Below, in pieces: positions 51,928 through 60,573 of a DNA stretch of 64,000 nt; position 1 is the stretch's first letter, and each line of letters opens with the position of its first letter. This DNA is from an uncultured Eubacteriales bacterium (GTDB taxonomy: Bacteria; Bacillota; Clostridia; Christensenellales; CAG-917), in contig URAF01000003.1 of assembly GCA_900545885.1 (NCBI GenBank), forward strand, positions 62,001-126,000. Direction: 5' to 3'. Made by a program: the position numbers and the translations under genes. Below the pieces are notes generated by a model. The model had not been told where the DNA came from, ran no database searches, and saw only the letters and a program-made list of their open reading frames with translations.

Positions 51928-52602
51928 TTATTGCAGCAGTCCGTTTTCTTCAAACGAGAATTCGCCGTTTTCCGAAAAGATTACGTGGTCTTGCAATCTG
52001 ACGCCTATGCTTTCCAACACAAAGGCGATTTCGCGGGTGAGTTCGACGTCCTGTTGCGACGGGTCGCCTTTTCCGCTGGGGTGATTGTGCGCAATCAGCA
52101 CGGAAACGGCGTTTGTGCGGATTGCGAAATCCACGATTTTGCGCATGGACACGGGAACGTATTCCCCGTCACCCGTTTCCAGACACTCGAACTTTACAAG
52201 CTGGTCCTGAGCGTCGAGTGCGGCTATGCAGAGCTTTTCCACGGGAAAACCGAACATGCGTTTGCGCATATACGCCCGCGCGCTGCCTCTGCCGCCGAGT
52301 TTGATTCTTTTCTTTTCGCAGTCGGACGCATACCGCCTGAAAACGTCGGGCATACAGCTCAAAAACAACGCCGCGTTGTACGTCATACCCGATACGGATT
52401 TCAACTGTTCCACGTCGGCGTTGAGCACGTCCGAAAAAGAACCGAACTTGTCGATTAACGCGTGTGCTATTTCATTGGTGTTGCGCATGGGAACGAAATG
52501 AAACAGGATAAATTCCAGAACTTCGTGGTCCTGAAATCCCGTAAAGCCGCTTTCGGCGACTTTTTCCCGCATTCTGTTGCGGTGTCCGTCGTGAGTCCCC
52601 AT
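51928..52602 (-). CDS. radC: RadC/JAB-domain protein
   Basis: A 224-residue protein of the RadC (YsxA-like) family. The N-terminal helix-hairpin-helix-like UPF0758 domain (DHEVLEFILFHFVPMRNTNEIAHALIDKFGS in part) precedes the MPN/JAB+ metalloprotease-like domain with the metal motif AHNHPSGKGDPSQQD (HxH...SxxD). The historical link to DNA repair is doubtful and the function is unclear. GAGGCGGG precedes the ATG. The leader is unusual: about 70 bases with GTGCGTGCGTCCGTGCGTC-type repetition. Confidence 0.92.
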   Translation of the reverse strand: MGTHDGHRNRMREKVAESGFTGFQDHEVLEFILFHFVPMRNTNEIAHALIDKFGSFSDVLNADVEQLKSVSGMTYNAALFLSCMPDVFRRYASDCEKKRIKLGGRGSARAYMRKRMFGFPVEKLCIAALDAQDQLVKFECLETGDGEYVPVSMRKIVDFAIRTNAVSVLIAHNHPSGKGDPSQQDVELTREIAFVLESIGVRLQDHVIFSENGEFSFEENGLLQ

Positions 52603-52676
52603 TTCCCGCCTCAGCCCGAAACGCCTGTGCGCGCTTCCGCGTGCGTGCGTCCGTGCGTCTTTCGTTAAGTAACAGA

Positions 52677-52705
52677 ATTATAACTTATAAGGCGTGCAAA
52701 ATCAA
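52677..52705 (-). promoter_or_regulatory. Promoter of radC
   Basis: TTGATT (52705-52700), 17 bp, TATAAT (52682-52677) on the minus strand. Confidence 0.7.
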
Positions 52706-52794
52706 CAAAACCCGAATATCTTTCGGCTATTAAGAAACTCCGCCCCGCCCGTCGGGTGCGAAAACACGGAAACAAAAAAGAAAACTGCCCGCCG

Positions 52795-53517
52795 TCAGAC
52801 GGTTTCGCGCGAAGACACAAACGCGGCTATAGCGGTAAAAATCGAATAGGCAAGTTCGGCGCGGTATTCGGGCGAACAAAGGTTTGCTTCGTCCACGGGA
52901 TTCGAAAGAAATCCGCACTCTATAATCACCGCGGGAGCGGACGTGCACTGCAAAATGTATTTTTCGGCTTTGAGCGCGGCGTATTCTCTGCCCGTATCGG
53001 GCAGATTAAATTCTCTGTTAAGGTTGTCCTGCACGGTTTCGGCAAGCAACCGCCCGCCCTCGGACGACGCGTCGAAAAACACTTGCGCGCCCCTGCGCGA
53101 CGCCGACGAGTAGGTGTTCATATGTATGCTTACGACCGCGGCGGGCAACGCGCGGTTGATAATGCGGGCGCGGGCTTCCATATCGGCGCGTTTCTTGTTT
53201 TTGTCGAACGCCGAATACAGTCCGTCATCGTTGCGCCTCGTGTAAATCACGTTGAATCCCGCACTCTCGAGATACTCTCCGACAATTTTCGACAACGCGA
53301 GGTTGAGCGCACTCTCTTTAACCCCCGTTTTCACCCCCGAAACTCCCCCGTCGATACCCCCGTGACCGGGGTCGATTACGACGGTTACGAGCGTTGCCTG
53401 ACGGAAGGACGAGGCGATAAAGGGCGCGGAAAACGCAAGAGCGACCACGATAAAAGCTATCGCCGCCGCAACAAACGCAACAGATTTCTGAGTTTTCCAA
53501 CCGCTCGGATTTTGCAT
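52795..53517 (-). CDS. N-acetylmuramoyl-L-alanine amidase (Amidase_3, CwlD-like)
   Basis: A 240-residue peptidoglycan amidase. One N-terminal membrane anchor (residues about 10-32) and then the Amidase_3 domain with zinc ligands His in VVIDPGHGGIDGG, Glu in KESALNLALS, His in VSIHMNTYSS, and the catalytic Glu in VIIECGFLSN. Size and membrane anchor resemble CwlD, which makes muramic lactam in the spore cortex; a vegetative role is equally possible. I prefer ATG 53517; the frame extends back to 53640 but runs through a DnaA-box cluster. There is no clear ribosome site. Confidence 0.88.
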   Translation of the reverse strand: MQNPSGWKTQKSVAFVAAAIAFIVVALAFSAPFIASSFRQATLVTVVIDPGHGGIDGGVSGVKTGVKESALNLALSKIVGEYLESAGFNVIYTRRNDDGLYSAFDKNKKRADMEARARIINRALPAAVVSIHMNTYSSASRRGAQVFFDASSEGGRLLAETVQDNLNREFNLPDTGREYAALKAEKYILQCTSAPAVIIECGFLSNPVDEANLCSPEYRAELAYSIFTAIAAFVSSRETV

Positions 53518-53564
53518 ATCGTTTCGCTTGTGTATTATATTCACGAAAGCATAAAAATACGCCC

Positions 53565-53620
53565 TTATCCACCGAGTTGTGCACATTTTGACGGAGAAAT
53601 GTGGATAACTTTGTGGATTA
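53565..53620. promoter_or_regulatory. Cluster of DnaA-box-like sites
   Basis: TTATCCACC (53565-53573), TTGTGCACA (53577-53585, two mismatches), TGTGGATAA (53600-53608, perfect) and TGTGGATTA (53612-53620, one mismatch) lie within 56 bases, in the divergent region between the amidase and PRC-barrel genes. Confidence 0.6.
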
Positions 53621-53765
53621 CTCACGTTTTTTACTGACACAATTTATTGCGCGCTTGCACGATTTACCGTTAAAATAGCAGTTTTTTATACGTAAAATAC
53701 GCGCTTTTGCCGCTTGTACGTCTAAAACGTCCGATTGCGGCATAGCCTTTAACGAGGTGATTTTT

Positions 53766-54863
53766 ATGACGCGTTTGTCTGAGCTTATCAAACGACCCGT
53801 TGTATGCAAAGAGGATTGCGCTTTGCTCGGAACCGTTGAAGATGCATATTTTGACGAAAATTGTAGAAATATTGTATATTTTGTACTTTTTGACGAATAC
53901 AGGAAACTTCTTTTACCTTATTCCGCCGCCGCGGCAATAGGCGACGCGGTTATGGTCGAAGACAAATTCGCCATGCTTTCACCCGAAGATGCGGACTGCA
54001 CGGTTTTGACCTGCAATCTGCTCGGAAAACCCGTGTTTACGGGCGGAGGAAAATCAAAAGGCACCTTGCAGGACGTGCTTTTCGGAGCCAAAGGCAGAGT
54101 GAACGCCCTGCAATCGGACGGAACAGCATATTCGCCGTCGTCTTTCAAAGCGTTCGGCGACGTGCTTTTGCTGAAAGACGTGACGGTAAAACGCAAAACT
54201 CCGAAAACGCCGTTTCCCAAGGCTGCCGAAGACCGCAAAGTCACCGTTCTGCCCGCCGAAGTGCCCGACACTCACACCGACAATGCAATAAAAACATCAC
54301 CCGTGCCGACATCTGCGACAGAACCCGTGCCGACGTCTGTGCCCGAACCCGCACCGACGCCCGCACCGGCAACCGATACCCCTTCGGTCAAATCGGCACA
54401 ATCGGAAACAACTACTGTTTCCAACGCATCGGAAACGGCTTTTGCCTATGAATCCGCACCGGCAACACCCGTATCGGCGCAGGCTGCAACGGCAAGTACT
54501 AAATCCACCGCAGCAAACCGTCCCGAAACCGCAACCGCCGCAACGGTCATTGTGCCGACTGCCGACAAAAAGGAAACACCCGCCCCTCTCGACAACGTAT
54601 CGGCGGACAATCCCACGGATTACAATCCCGTATATCCGCGCGACGCCGCGGGCGAAATCAACGTACTTTTCAATCAGGACGATTTCACCCCGCACAGAAT
54701 AATCGCCGACTACAACTTTTTGCTGGGGCGCGTGCTGCAAGAGGATTTGCACTCGTACGTAGGCGAAAAACTGGCGTCCAAAGGCGAACGCGTGACCGTG
54801 GAACTGGTCGAAAAATCCAGACGTCACGGCAAACTCATAGAACTTACCCTGAACTCGCGCTGA
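53766..54863 (+). CDS. Protein with two PRC-barrel-like domains, a Pro/Thr/Ala linker and a conserved C-terminal part
   Basis: A 365-residue soluble protein. Two PRC-barrel-like units are seen: about 1-75 (LIKRPVVCKEDCALLGTVEDAYFDE...) and 80-140 (LLGKPVFTGGGKSKGTLQDVLFG...). Residues about 160-285 form a low-complexity linker with TSATEPVPTSVPEPAPTPAP-type repetition. The end (DFTPHRIIADYNFLLGRVLQ...) is compact and probably folded. PRC-barrel proteins bind RNA or proteins; short ones (YlmC/YmxH) are sporulation-linked in Bacillus. ATG 53766 has GAGG 8 bases before it. It is followed by the M1 peptidase gene after 42 bases, likely one operon. Confidence 0.72.
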   Translation: MTRLSELIKRPVVCKEDCALLGTVEDAYFDENCRNIVYFVLFDEYRKLLLPYSAAAAIGDAVMVEDKFAMLSPEDADCTVLTCNLLGKPVFTGGGKSKGTLQDVLFGAKGRVNALQSDGTAYSPSSFKAFGDVLLLKDVTVKRKTPKTPFPKAAEDRKVTVLPAEVPDTHTDNAIKTSPVPTSATEPVPTSVPEPAPTPAPATDTPSVKSAQSETTTVSNASETAFAYESAPATPVSAQAATASTKSTAANRPETATAATVIVPTADKKETPAPLDNVSADNPTDYNPVYPRDAAGEINVLFNQDDFTPHRIIADYNFLLGRVLQEDLHSYVGEKLASKGERVTVELVEKSRRHGKLIELTLNSR

Positions 54864-54905
54864 CTTTTTATGTCACCGCACACGGTAAACGTACGGAGGA
54901 AACGA

Positions 54906-56414
54906 ATGTCCGATAAATCCTTTTTCCGTCTTTCACGTCCGCGAATAATACTGTTCGCGGTCGTTGTGCTGTCGCTGGTTCTTTGCGCCGCGATACTCGC
55001 ATCCTGCAACAAACCCGCAGAACTTATCCCGTCGGACACCGAGACGGTGTACGATATGCGGCTGGATTATCAGGGCGGCGACAAAGCCACACTTTCGGCG
55101 GATATTCTTTATTTCAACACTACGGGCAAAAACCTGTCCGAGCTGAAATTCCATCTTTATCCCAACGCGTTTTCGGAAGGCAACTCCAATCCCCCTTACC
55201 GCGAACAAGACAAAGGAACTTTCTTTTATGATGGTGCAAGTTTCGGCGGAATAGATGTTTTAAGTGCCAAAATCGACAGAACAACAGTCGAATACGAACT
55301 TTGCGGCAACGGCGGACAAATTCTTTCCGTCCCCTGCAACCTCGAAAAGGACGAAAGCGTGACTGTATCCCTCGAATGCGAACTGACCATTCCAAAATGC
55401 CGTTCGCGTTACGGCATAACTCCCGACAGCGTCAATCTCACGGGGTTTTATCCTTCACTCTGCGTGTACGAAAACGGAGCGTGGAGAGAGGACGAATACA
55501 CCCCGTCGGGCGACCCGTTTTACAGCGAAGCGGCTTCATTCTATCTCAGGATTTCCCTTCCCGAAAACTATCTTGCCGCAACTTCGGGCGAAGTCACGGA
55601 ACGCACGGTGTCGGACGGCACCGCGGTGCTTGACGTCACCGCCGAACACGTGAGAGATTTTGCGCTGTGTCTCAGCGACAAGTTCTCGCTCTCGGAAACG
55701 GATTTCACGCTGGACGGCAACGAGGTGCAAGTCAGCTACTTCTACCTCAACGACGCAAAGCCCGAAGAGACCCTTGCGCTTGCCATGGACGCGGTCGAAA
55801 CATTCTCCGACGCATTCGGCAACTACCCTTATCCTGCACTCACCGTCGTTCAGTCGCCGCTTAACGCGGGCGGTATGGAATACGGGTCGCTTGTCATAAT
55901 CGACTCTTCCATCGCCGACGAAAGCGTGTACCGCGACACCGTCGTGCACGAAATCGCACATCAGTGGTGGTTCGGAGTCGTGGGTTCAGACCAGATAAAC
56001 TCGCCGTGGCTCGACGAGGGACTTACGGAGTTCAGCACGGCATACTATCATCTGCTTAAAGGCGAAGAAAGCCTTTACGCGCAGACGGTTCGCCAAAGCA
56101 AAGAATTTTATCTCCGGTACGAAAACCTCCCGCAGGAAATAGGATTTGACGGGTCTATGGACCGTCCGCTCGGCAGTTATCTCACGGACGGCGAATACGT
56201 TGCCGTGACGTATATGAAAGGACTTCTGCTTTTCGACTCGCTGTTGCAGGTGGCAGGCAAAGACAAGTTCAATGCCGCACTTGCGGAATACTATCGTTCC
56301 TGTGCGTACAAAATCGCAACTCCCGACGACCTGATTGCGGCGTTTTCGTCGCAAGGACTGCCCGTCGGCGGCATCGTAAATGGGTTCGTGGACGGCAAGG
56401 TTCTGCTGGGTTGA
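54906..56414 (+). CDS. M1-family metallopeptidase lipoprotein
   Basis: A 502-residue exported peptidase with a lipobox (ILASC, near residue 38). The zinc site is HEIAHQWWFG (HExxH) with the third ligand Glu in WLDEGLTEFSTAY 18 residues on; GGMEYGSLVIID stands for the family's GAMEN exopeptidase loop. The N-terminal beta domain resembles aminopeptidase N. It probably trims peptides at the cell surface. ATG 54906 follows GGAGG; the frame start at 54870 has no ribosome site. Terminated by the hairpin at 56435. Confidence 0.9.
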   Translation: MSDKSFFRLSRPRIILFAVVVLSLVLCAAILASCNKPAELIPSDTETVYDMRLDYQGGDKATLSADILYFNTTGKNLSELKFHLYPNAFSEGNSNPPYREQDKGTFFYDGASFGGIDVLSAKIDRTTVEYELCGNGGQILSVPCNLEKDESVTVSLECELTIPKCRSRYGITPDSVNLTGFYPSLCVYENGAWREDEYTPSGDPFYSEAASFYLRISLPENYLAATSGEVTERTVSDGTAVLDVTAEHVRDFALCLSDKFSLSETDFTLDGNEVQVSYFYLNDAKPEETLALAMDAVETFSDAFGNYPYPALTVVQSPLNAGGMEYGSLVIIDSSIADESVYRDTVVHEIAHQWWFGVVGSDQINSPWLDEGLTEFSTAYYHLLKGEESLYAQTVRQSKEFYLRYENLPQEIGFDGSMDRPLGSYLTDGEYVAVTYMKGLLLFDSLLQVAGKDKFNAALAEYYRSCAYKIATPDDLIAAFSSQGLPVGGIVNGFVDGKVLLG

Positions 56415-56434
56415 ACGATAAAATGACATAAATA

Positions 56435-56464
56435 AAATCCCCGACAATCGTCGGGGATTTTGTT
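56435..56464. terminator. Bidirectional terminator between the M1 peptidase and lysS
   Basis: Stem AAAATCCCCGAC/GTCGGGGATTTT with loop AATC, T-rich on both strands. Confidence 0.85.
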
Positions 56465-56514
56465 TTCTGTTTCTTTGGACGCCCTTCTGTTTTCGGCTGT
56501 CCTTGATTTGCGAA

Positions 56515-58008
56515 TTACTTCAAAGGACGCATGGTCGGGAACAGCAGCACTTCTCTTATGCTGTAACTGTCGGTCAGCAGCATAACCAGTCTGTCGATAC
56601 CGATGCCGAGTCCGCCCGTGGGAGGCATACCGTATTCGAGCGCGGTGACGAAATCCTCGTCGTAGGGTTGTGCTTCTTCGTCGCCTTTGGCTTTTGCCTG
56701 CATCTGCGCTTCAAAGCGTTCGCGCTGGTCGTTGGGGTCGTTGAGTTCGCTGAACGCGTTGCCGAGTTCCTTGCCCGTGACGAACATTTCGAAACGTTCG
56801 GTAAGTCTGGGGTCGGTGGGTTTCTTCTTCGCAAGAGGGCTGACTTCGACGGGATAGTCGATGATAAACAGAGGTCCCGTGAGTTTGTCTTCGACAAAGC
56901 TGTCGAACACTTTGTAGAGCGCGTTGCCCCACGAAGTGTCTTTGGGAAGGTCGAGACCGAGTTTGTTTGCGCTGTCGATGAGTGCGCCGAGGTCGTCGGA
57001 GTTGAAGTCTATGCCGACGTATCTCTTTACGGCGTCAACCATCGTGAGTCTTTCCCAAGGTCCGGCAAGCGAAAGCTGTTGTCCCTGATAGGTTATGTCG
57101 AGAGTTCCGCACGCTTTCATCGCACAATGCTGAACGAGACGTTCGGCAATGTCCATCATCGCGTTGTAGTCGACGTACGCCTGATACAGTTCGACGGTGG
57201 TGAATTCGGGGTTGTGTTTGGGGTCCATTCCTTCGTTGCGGAATATTCTGCCCACTTCGTAAACCTTTTCGAAACCGCCCACTATGCAACGTTTGAGATA
57301 AAGTTCGGTTGCGATACGCAGATACATATCGACGTCGAGCGTGTTGTGGTGGGTGATGAAAGGACGAGCGTTCGCGCCGCCTGCCAGCGTGTTGAGAACG
57401 GGGGTTTCCACTTCGTAGAAACCTTCTCCGTCCAGAAATTCGCGGACAGCGGAAACGATTTTGCTGCGCTTTACGAAAATTTCTTTGACCTCGGGGTTCG
57501 CGATGAGGTCGACGTATCTTTGACGGTAACGCAATTCGGGGTCTTTGAGTCCGTGATACTTTTCGGGCAACGGGAGCAGAGATTTGGAAAGCAAAGTTAC
57601 TTTGGTTGCGTGAACGGTGATTTCGCCCGTTTTGGTTTTGAAAATTCTGCCCTGCACGCCGATGATGTCGCCGACGTCGAGTTTCTTGAACTCCGCGTAC
57701 TCGTCTACGCCGAGGTCTTCGCGGCTGAAATATACCTGCAAATCGCCGTCGCTGTCGGCTATATGACCGAAACTTGCCTTGCCCATGACGCGTTTGGACA
57801 TAAGTCTGCCCGCAACGGACACGTCTTTGCCTTCGTAGGCGTCGTAATCGGCGCGTATTCCGCCCGCGGTCGCGGTGCGGTCGTACGACACGATTTCAAA
57901 CGGATTTTTGCCGTTTGCGATGAGTTCGGCGAGTTTTGCCTTTCTGACCTTGCGGACTTCGCTTATGTCCTGCTTGGGTGCGTTGTTGTCACGTATTTCC
58001 TGACTCAT
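56515..58008 (-). CDS. lysS: Lysyl-tRNA synthetase (class II)
   Basis: A 497-residue class II synthetase. An N-terminal OB-fold anticodon domain (AGRLMSKRVMGKASFGHIADSDG) is followed by motif 2 (VGRIFRNEGMDPKHNPEFT) and motif 3 (GGLGIGIDRLVMLLTDS). The ATG lies 13 bases after the greA stop, so amaP-greA-lysS form one operon; greA-lysS linkage is common in Bacillota. Confidence 0.97.
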   Translation of the reverse strand: MSQEIRDNNAPKQDISEVRKVRKAKLAELIANGKNPFEIVSYDRTATAGGIRADYDAYEGKDVSVAGRLMSKRVMGKASFGHIADSDGDLQVYFSREDLGVDEYAEFKKLDVGDIIGVQGRIFKTKTGEITVHATKVTLLSKSLLPLPEKYHGLKDPELRYRQRYVDLIANPEVKEIFVKRSKIVSAVREFLDGEGFYEVETPVLNTLAGGANARPFITHHNTLDVDMYLRIATELYLKRCIVGGFEKVYEVGRIFRNEGMDPKHNPEFTTVELYQAYVDYNAMMDIAERLVQHCAMKACGTLDITYQGQQLSLAGPWERLTMVDAVKRYVGIDFNSDDLGALIDSANKLGLDLPKDTSWGNALYKVFDSFVEDKLTGPLFIIDYPVEVSPLAKKKPTDPRLTERFEMFVTGKELGNAFSELNDPNDQRERFEAQMQAKAKGDEEAQPYDEDFVTALEYGMPPTGGLGIGIDRLVMLLTDSYSIREVLLFPTMRPLK

Positions 58009-58021
58009 TGTTATCCTTGTG

Positions 58022-58492
58022 TTATGCTATGTCGATGATTTTGTACTGGATGCTTCCGCCGTTGGGTGTAGGGACGTTGACAATGTCGCCCTTCTTCTTG
58101 CCCATAAGCGCGGCACCCAAGGGGGACTCGTTGCTTATTCTGTTTTCGGCGGCGTTGGCTTCGGTGGTGCCGACTATACGGTATTCGAGCTCTTCGTTGA
58201 ACTCGACGTCAAGAACTTTGACGGTGTTGCCGATGGACACTTCGTGCACGGAGAGTTCGCCTGCGTCTATGATGACGGCGTGCAGAATTTTGTCTTCGAT
58301 TTCTTTGATTTCGGATTCGACGAAACTCTGTTCTTCTTTTGCGGCGTCATACTCCGCGTTTTCGCTCAAATCCCCGAATTCACGGGCAACTTTGATTTTC
58401 TCGGCAACTTCCTTGCGCTTGACGGAAAGCAGATAGTCGAGTTTTTCTTTGAGTTCCTTCAACCCGTCCTGAGTGATGTAAACTTCTTTCAT
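58022..58492 (-). CDS. greA: Transcription elongation factor GreA
   Basis: A 156-residue factor that rescues backtracked RNA polymerase by stimulating transcript cleavage. An N-terminal coiled coil (VYITQDGLKELKEKLDYL...) ends in an acidic tip DLSENAEYDAAKEEQ, and the C-terminal FKBP-like domain includes ISNESPLGAALMGKKKGD. The ATG shares one base with the amaP stop (TAATG). Confidence 0.97.
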   Translation of the reverse strand: MKEVYITQDGLKELKEKLDYLLSVKRKEVAEKIKVAREFGDLSENAEYDAAKEEQSFVESEIKEIEDKILHAVIIDAGELSVHEVSIGNTVKVLDVEFNEELEYRIVGTTEANAAENRISNESPLGAALMGKKKGDIVNVPTPNGGSIQYKIIDIA

Positions 58493-59388
58493 TACTCCTC
58501 GTCGACCTTGCCCTTTTCTTCCAAGGTCTCCTCCTCTACTTCGTTGTCGGTTTCGGCTTCGGCGTTGTCGGACGCGTCCGCTTCTTCCGCAATGTCTTCT
58601 TCAACATATGCCCCGTCTTCGGGGATTTGTTCGACGGCGTCTTCGCCGCTCACGTTTTCGTCGAGTTCGACGGTGCTTTCGTAGTTGTCCGCCGCCGCGG
58701 TTTCTTCCGCCGCCGTTTCGGCAGCTGCGGTTTCTTCGACGTCTTCGACTGCGGGTTCTTCTGCCTTTTCAACGCTCACCTGTTCGACGGTGTTGGGAAG
58801 CGTGGCATAGTTGGGCTGGTGAGCCGCAACCTTTTCCGCAACGGTTTCCTGCACTTTTGCGGTGTCGGGTTTGAACTTCGCCTGCAAAGAGGTGATTTTG
58901 ATTTCGATTGCGTGGAAACGGAAACCGAGCGCGCCTTTGAAAACTTCTTCGAGCAGGGTGCGCAGATAGGTTTCGGTCTCGAACACGTCGCGGTCTACGA
59001 TGCGGACGGAAACTTTGAGTTTGACGCCGTATTCGTTGACGATGAGTCCGACTCTGCCGGTTTTGACTCCGTCGATGCCGTAGAACGTTTCTTTTACGAG
59101 TCTGCGGATTACGCCGAGCGTGGCTTTGCAGTTGCCGCCCTGTTCGCTGCGGAGAGTGATTTCTCTGACGGCTTCACTGCCTATGAAAAGCATGGTGAGC
59201 ATTCCGCCCGCGAGCAACAGGTAAAGCACGGCGAGAGTGATGAACAGACCTTTGACGAGGTCGTTGTCGAACTCTTTTTGTTCGATGCCGCCGAATGCCG
59301 TCACGAGGAGAATGACGATGAGAACCATAGCGATGATGATGCTCGCGGAAGCGAGAATCTTCTCGATGTTTTTCTTCATATTGTTCAT
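58492..59388 (-). CDS. amaP: Alkaline-shock response membrane anchor protein AmaP with acidic tail
   Basis: A 298-residue protein. Two membrane helices (about 13-33 and 45-68) are followed by the AmaP/Asp23-like part (VREITLRSEQGGNCKATLGVIRRLVKE...LVSVRIVDRDVFETE-type strands to about residue 185). In staphylococci AmaP anchors the abundant envelope-stress protein Asp23; no Asp23 gene is next to it here. The last 100 residues are an Ala/Glu/Asp low-complexity acidic tail that I do not expect in ordinary AmaP. AGGAGG lies 4 bases before ATG 59388. Confidence 0.82.
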   Translation of the reverse strand: MNNMKKNIEKILASASIIIAMVLIVILLVTAFGGIEQKEFDNDLVKGLFITLAVLYLLLAGGMLTMLFIGSEAVREITLRSEQGGNCKATLGVIRRLVKETFYGIDGVKTGRVGLIVNEYGVKLKVSVRIVDRDVFETETYLRTLLEEVFKGALGFRFHAIEIKITSLQAKFKPDTAKVQETVAEKVAAHQPNYATLPNTVEQVSVEKAEEPAVEDVEETAAAETAAEETAAADNYESTVELDENVSGEDAVEQIPEDGAYVEEDIAEEADASDNAEAETDNEVEEETLEEKGKVDEE

Positions 59389-59497
59389 AGAGCCTCCTAA
59401 AAAATTTTGCGGAGTACAACCGCAAAACCGTGTCCGCGACCTGCGCGACGAACCTGTACGCCGCGCAAAATCGATTAGTGTTTATTTTATTTTATAT

Positions 59498-59526
59498 AAT
59501 ATAAACTAATCCCACGAAATAGTCAA
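59498..59526 (-). promoter_or_regulatory. Promoter of the amaP-greA-lysS operon
   Basis: TTGACT (59526-59521), 17 bp, TATATT (59503-59498) on the minus strand. Confidence 0.7.
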
Positions 59527-59588
59527 GCGGAAAAGAGGCTGTGAAAATGTTATAAAACCGCATTCCCGTACCAATAAACGACGGCAGT

Positions 59589-59616
59589 AAAAAGTCGGCG
59601 GAAATTTCCGCCGACT
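59589..59616 (-). terminator. Terminator of the first transketolase pair
   Basis: A perfect 12-bp palindrome (59593-59604 and 59605-59616) with core GGCGGAAATTTCCGCC, followed on the minus strand by TTTTTA. The same 16-bp core is in the ferredoxin terminator. Confidence 0.8.
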
Positions 59617-59634
59617 CGCTTTTGCTTTGTTTTA

Positions 59635-60573
59635 TTATTTTCTTGCCGCCGCTTTCTTCGCCGCCGCGACAATGTCTGCAACGGTGAGATGGAACTTCTC
59701 GCTGAGGTAAGCCTGCTTGCCGACTTCGCCGAAGCTGTTGACAACGCCTATCATTTCAACGGGAGCGGGACACTTCTCTACCACGACTTCCGCGACCGCG
59801 CTGCCGAGACCGCCCGAAGTGGAGTGGTTTTCGCATGTGACGATTGCGCCCGTGGTTTTGACTGCGTCGACGATTGCTTCTTCGTCGATGGGTTTCCAGG
59901 TGTGCATGTTGAGAACCGCCGCCGAAATGCCCTCTGCCGCAAGTTCGTCCGCCGCTTTGAGTGCACGGTCGACCATAATGCCGGAAGCAATGAGAGTTAC
60001 GTCTTTGCCGTCGCGGAGTTTGACTGCTTTTCCGAGTTTGAAGTCGAGAGTTTCGTCGTAAATTTTTTCCGCTTTCTTACGGAACATACGGATATAAACG
60101 GCACCGGGATAATCGATGATTTGCGGAAGTGCCTTTTCGAGCATGGTTGCGTCGGTGGGTTCGAAGCAAACCATTTTGGGAATTGCGCGCATAATGCTCA
60201 TGTCTTCGAGAGGCATATGCGTACCGCCGTTGGCTTCCGCCATTACGCCGGGGTCGGAACCCACGATTTTGACGGGCAGTTTGCTGTATGCCACGGAGAT
60301 GAAAATCTGGTCGTAGCAACGTCTGGTCGCAAAAGGCGCAAAGCTGAACGCAAACGGAATTTTGCCGAACGCCGCCATACCTGCGGCAACGCCGATCATA
60401 TTGGCTTCGGCAATACCTACGTTGATAAATCTTTCGGGGAATGCTTCAAGGAAGCATTTTGTCGCGTGGCAACTCATAAGGTCGGCGTCGAGCACTACTA
60501 TTCTGTCGTCGGATTTTGCCGCTTCGACAAGGCTTGCCGCCATAGTTTGTCTAACTTCTCTCTCGTCGGTCAT
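59635..60573 (-). CDS. Transketolase, C-terminal subunit (first split pair)
   Basis: A 312-residue protein holding the pyrimidine-binding and C-terminal domains of transketolase: VGIAEANMIGVAAGMAAFGKIPFAFSF with the catalytic Glu that activates thiamine diphosphate, GGTHMPLEDMSIMRAIP, and VNSFGEVGKQAYLSEKF near the end. It is encoded separately from, and immediately after, the N-terminal subunit (start overlapping its stop by one base). The complex transfers two-carbon ketol units in the pentose phosphate pathway. It is clearly different from the second pair at 62.5-64 kb. Confidence 0.9.
   Translation of the reverse strand: MTDEREVRQTMAASLVEAAKSDDRIVVLDADLMSCHATKCFLEAFPERFINVGIAEANMIGVAAGMAAFGKIPFAFSFAPFATRRCYDQIFISVAYSKLPVKIVGSDPGVMAEANGGTHMPLEDMSIMRAIPKMVCFEPTDATMLEKALPQIIDYPGAVYIRMFRKKAEKIYDETLDFKLGKAVKLRDGKDVTLIASGIMVDRALKAADELAAEGISAAVLNMHTWKPIDEEAIVDAVKTTGAIVTCENHSTSGGLGSAVAEVVVEKCPAPVEMIGVVNSFGEVGKQAYLSEKFHLTVADIVAAAKKAAARK

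Noticed and set aside
51771..52458. Plus-strand frames with repeated CSPRAFPA units
   Set aside because: They arise from the 30-bp DNA tandem repeat and the antisense of radC; there is no ribosome site or family match.
53518..53757. Chromosomal replication origin at the DnaA-box cluster
   Set aside because: No dnaA, dnaN, rpmH or gidA-type neighbours and no obvious A+T-rich unwinding tract next to the boxes, so only a DnaA-site cluster is claimed.
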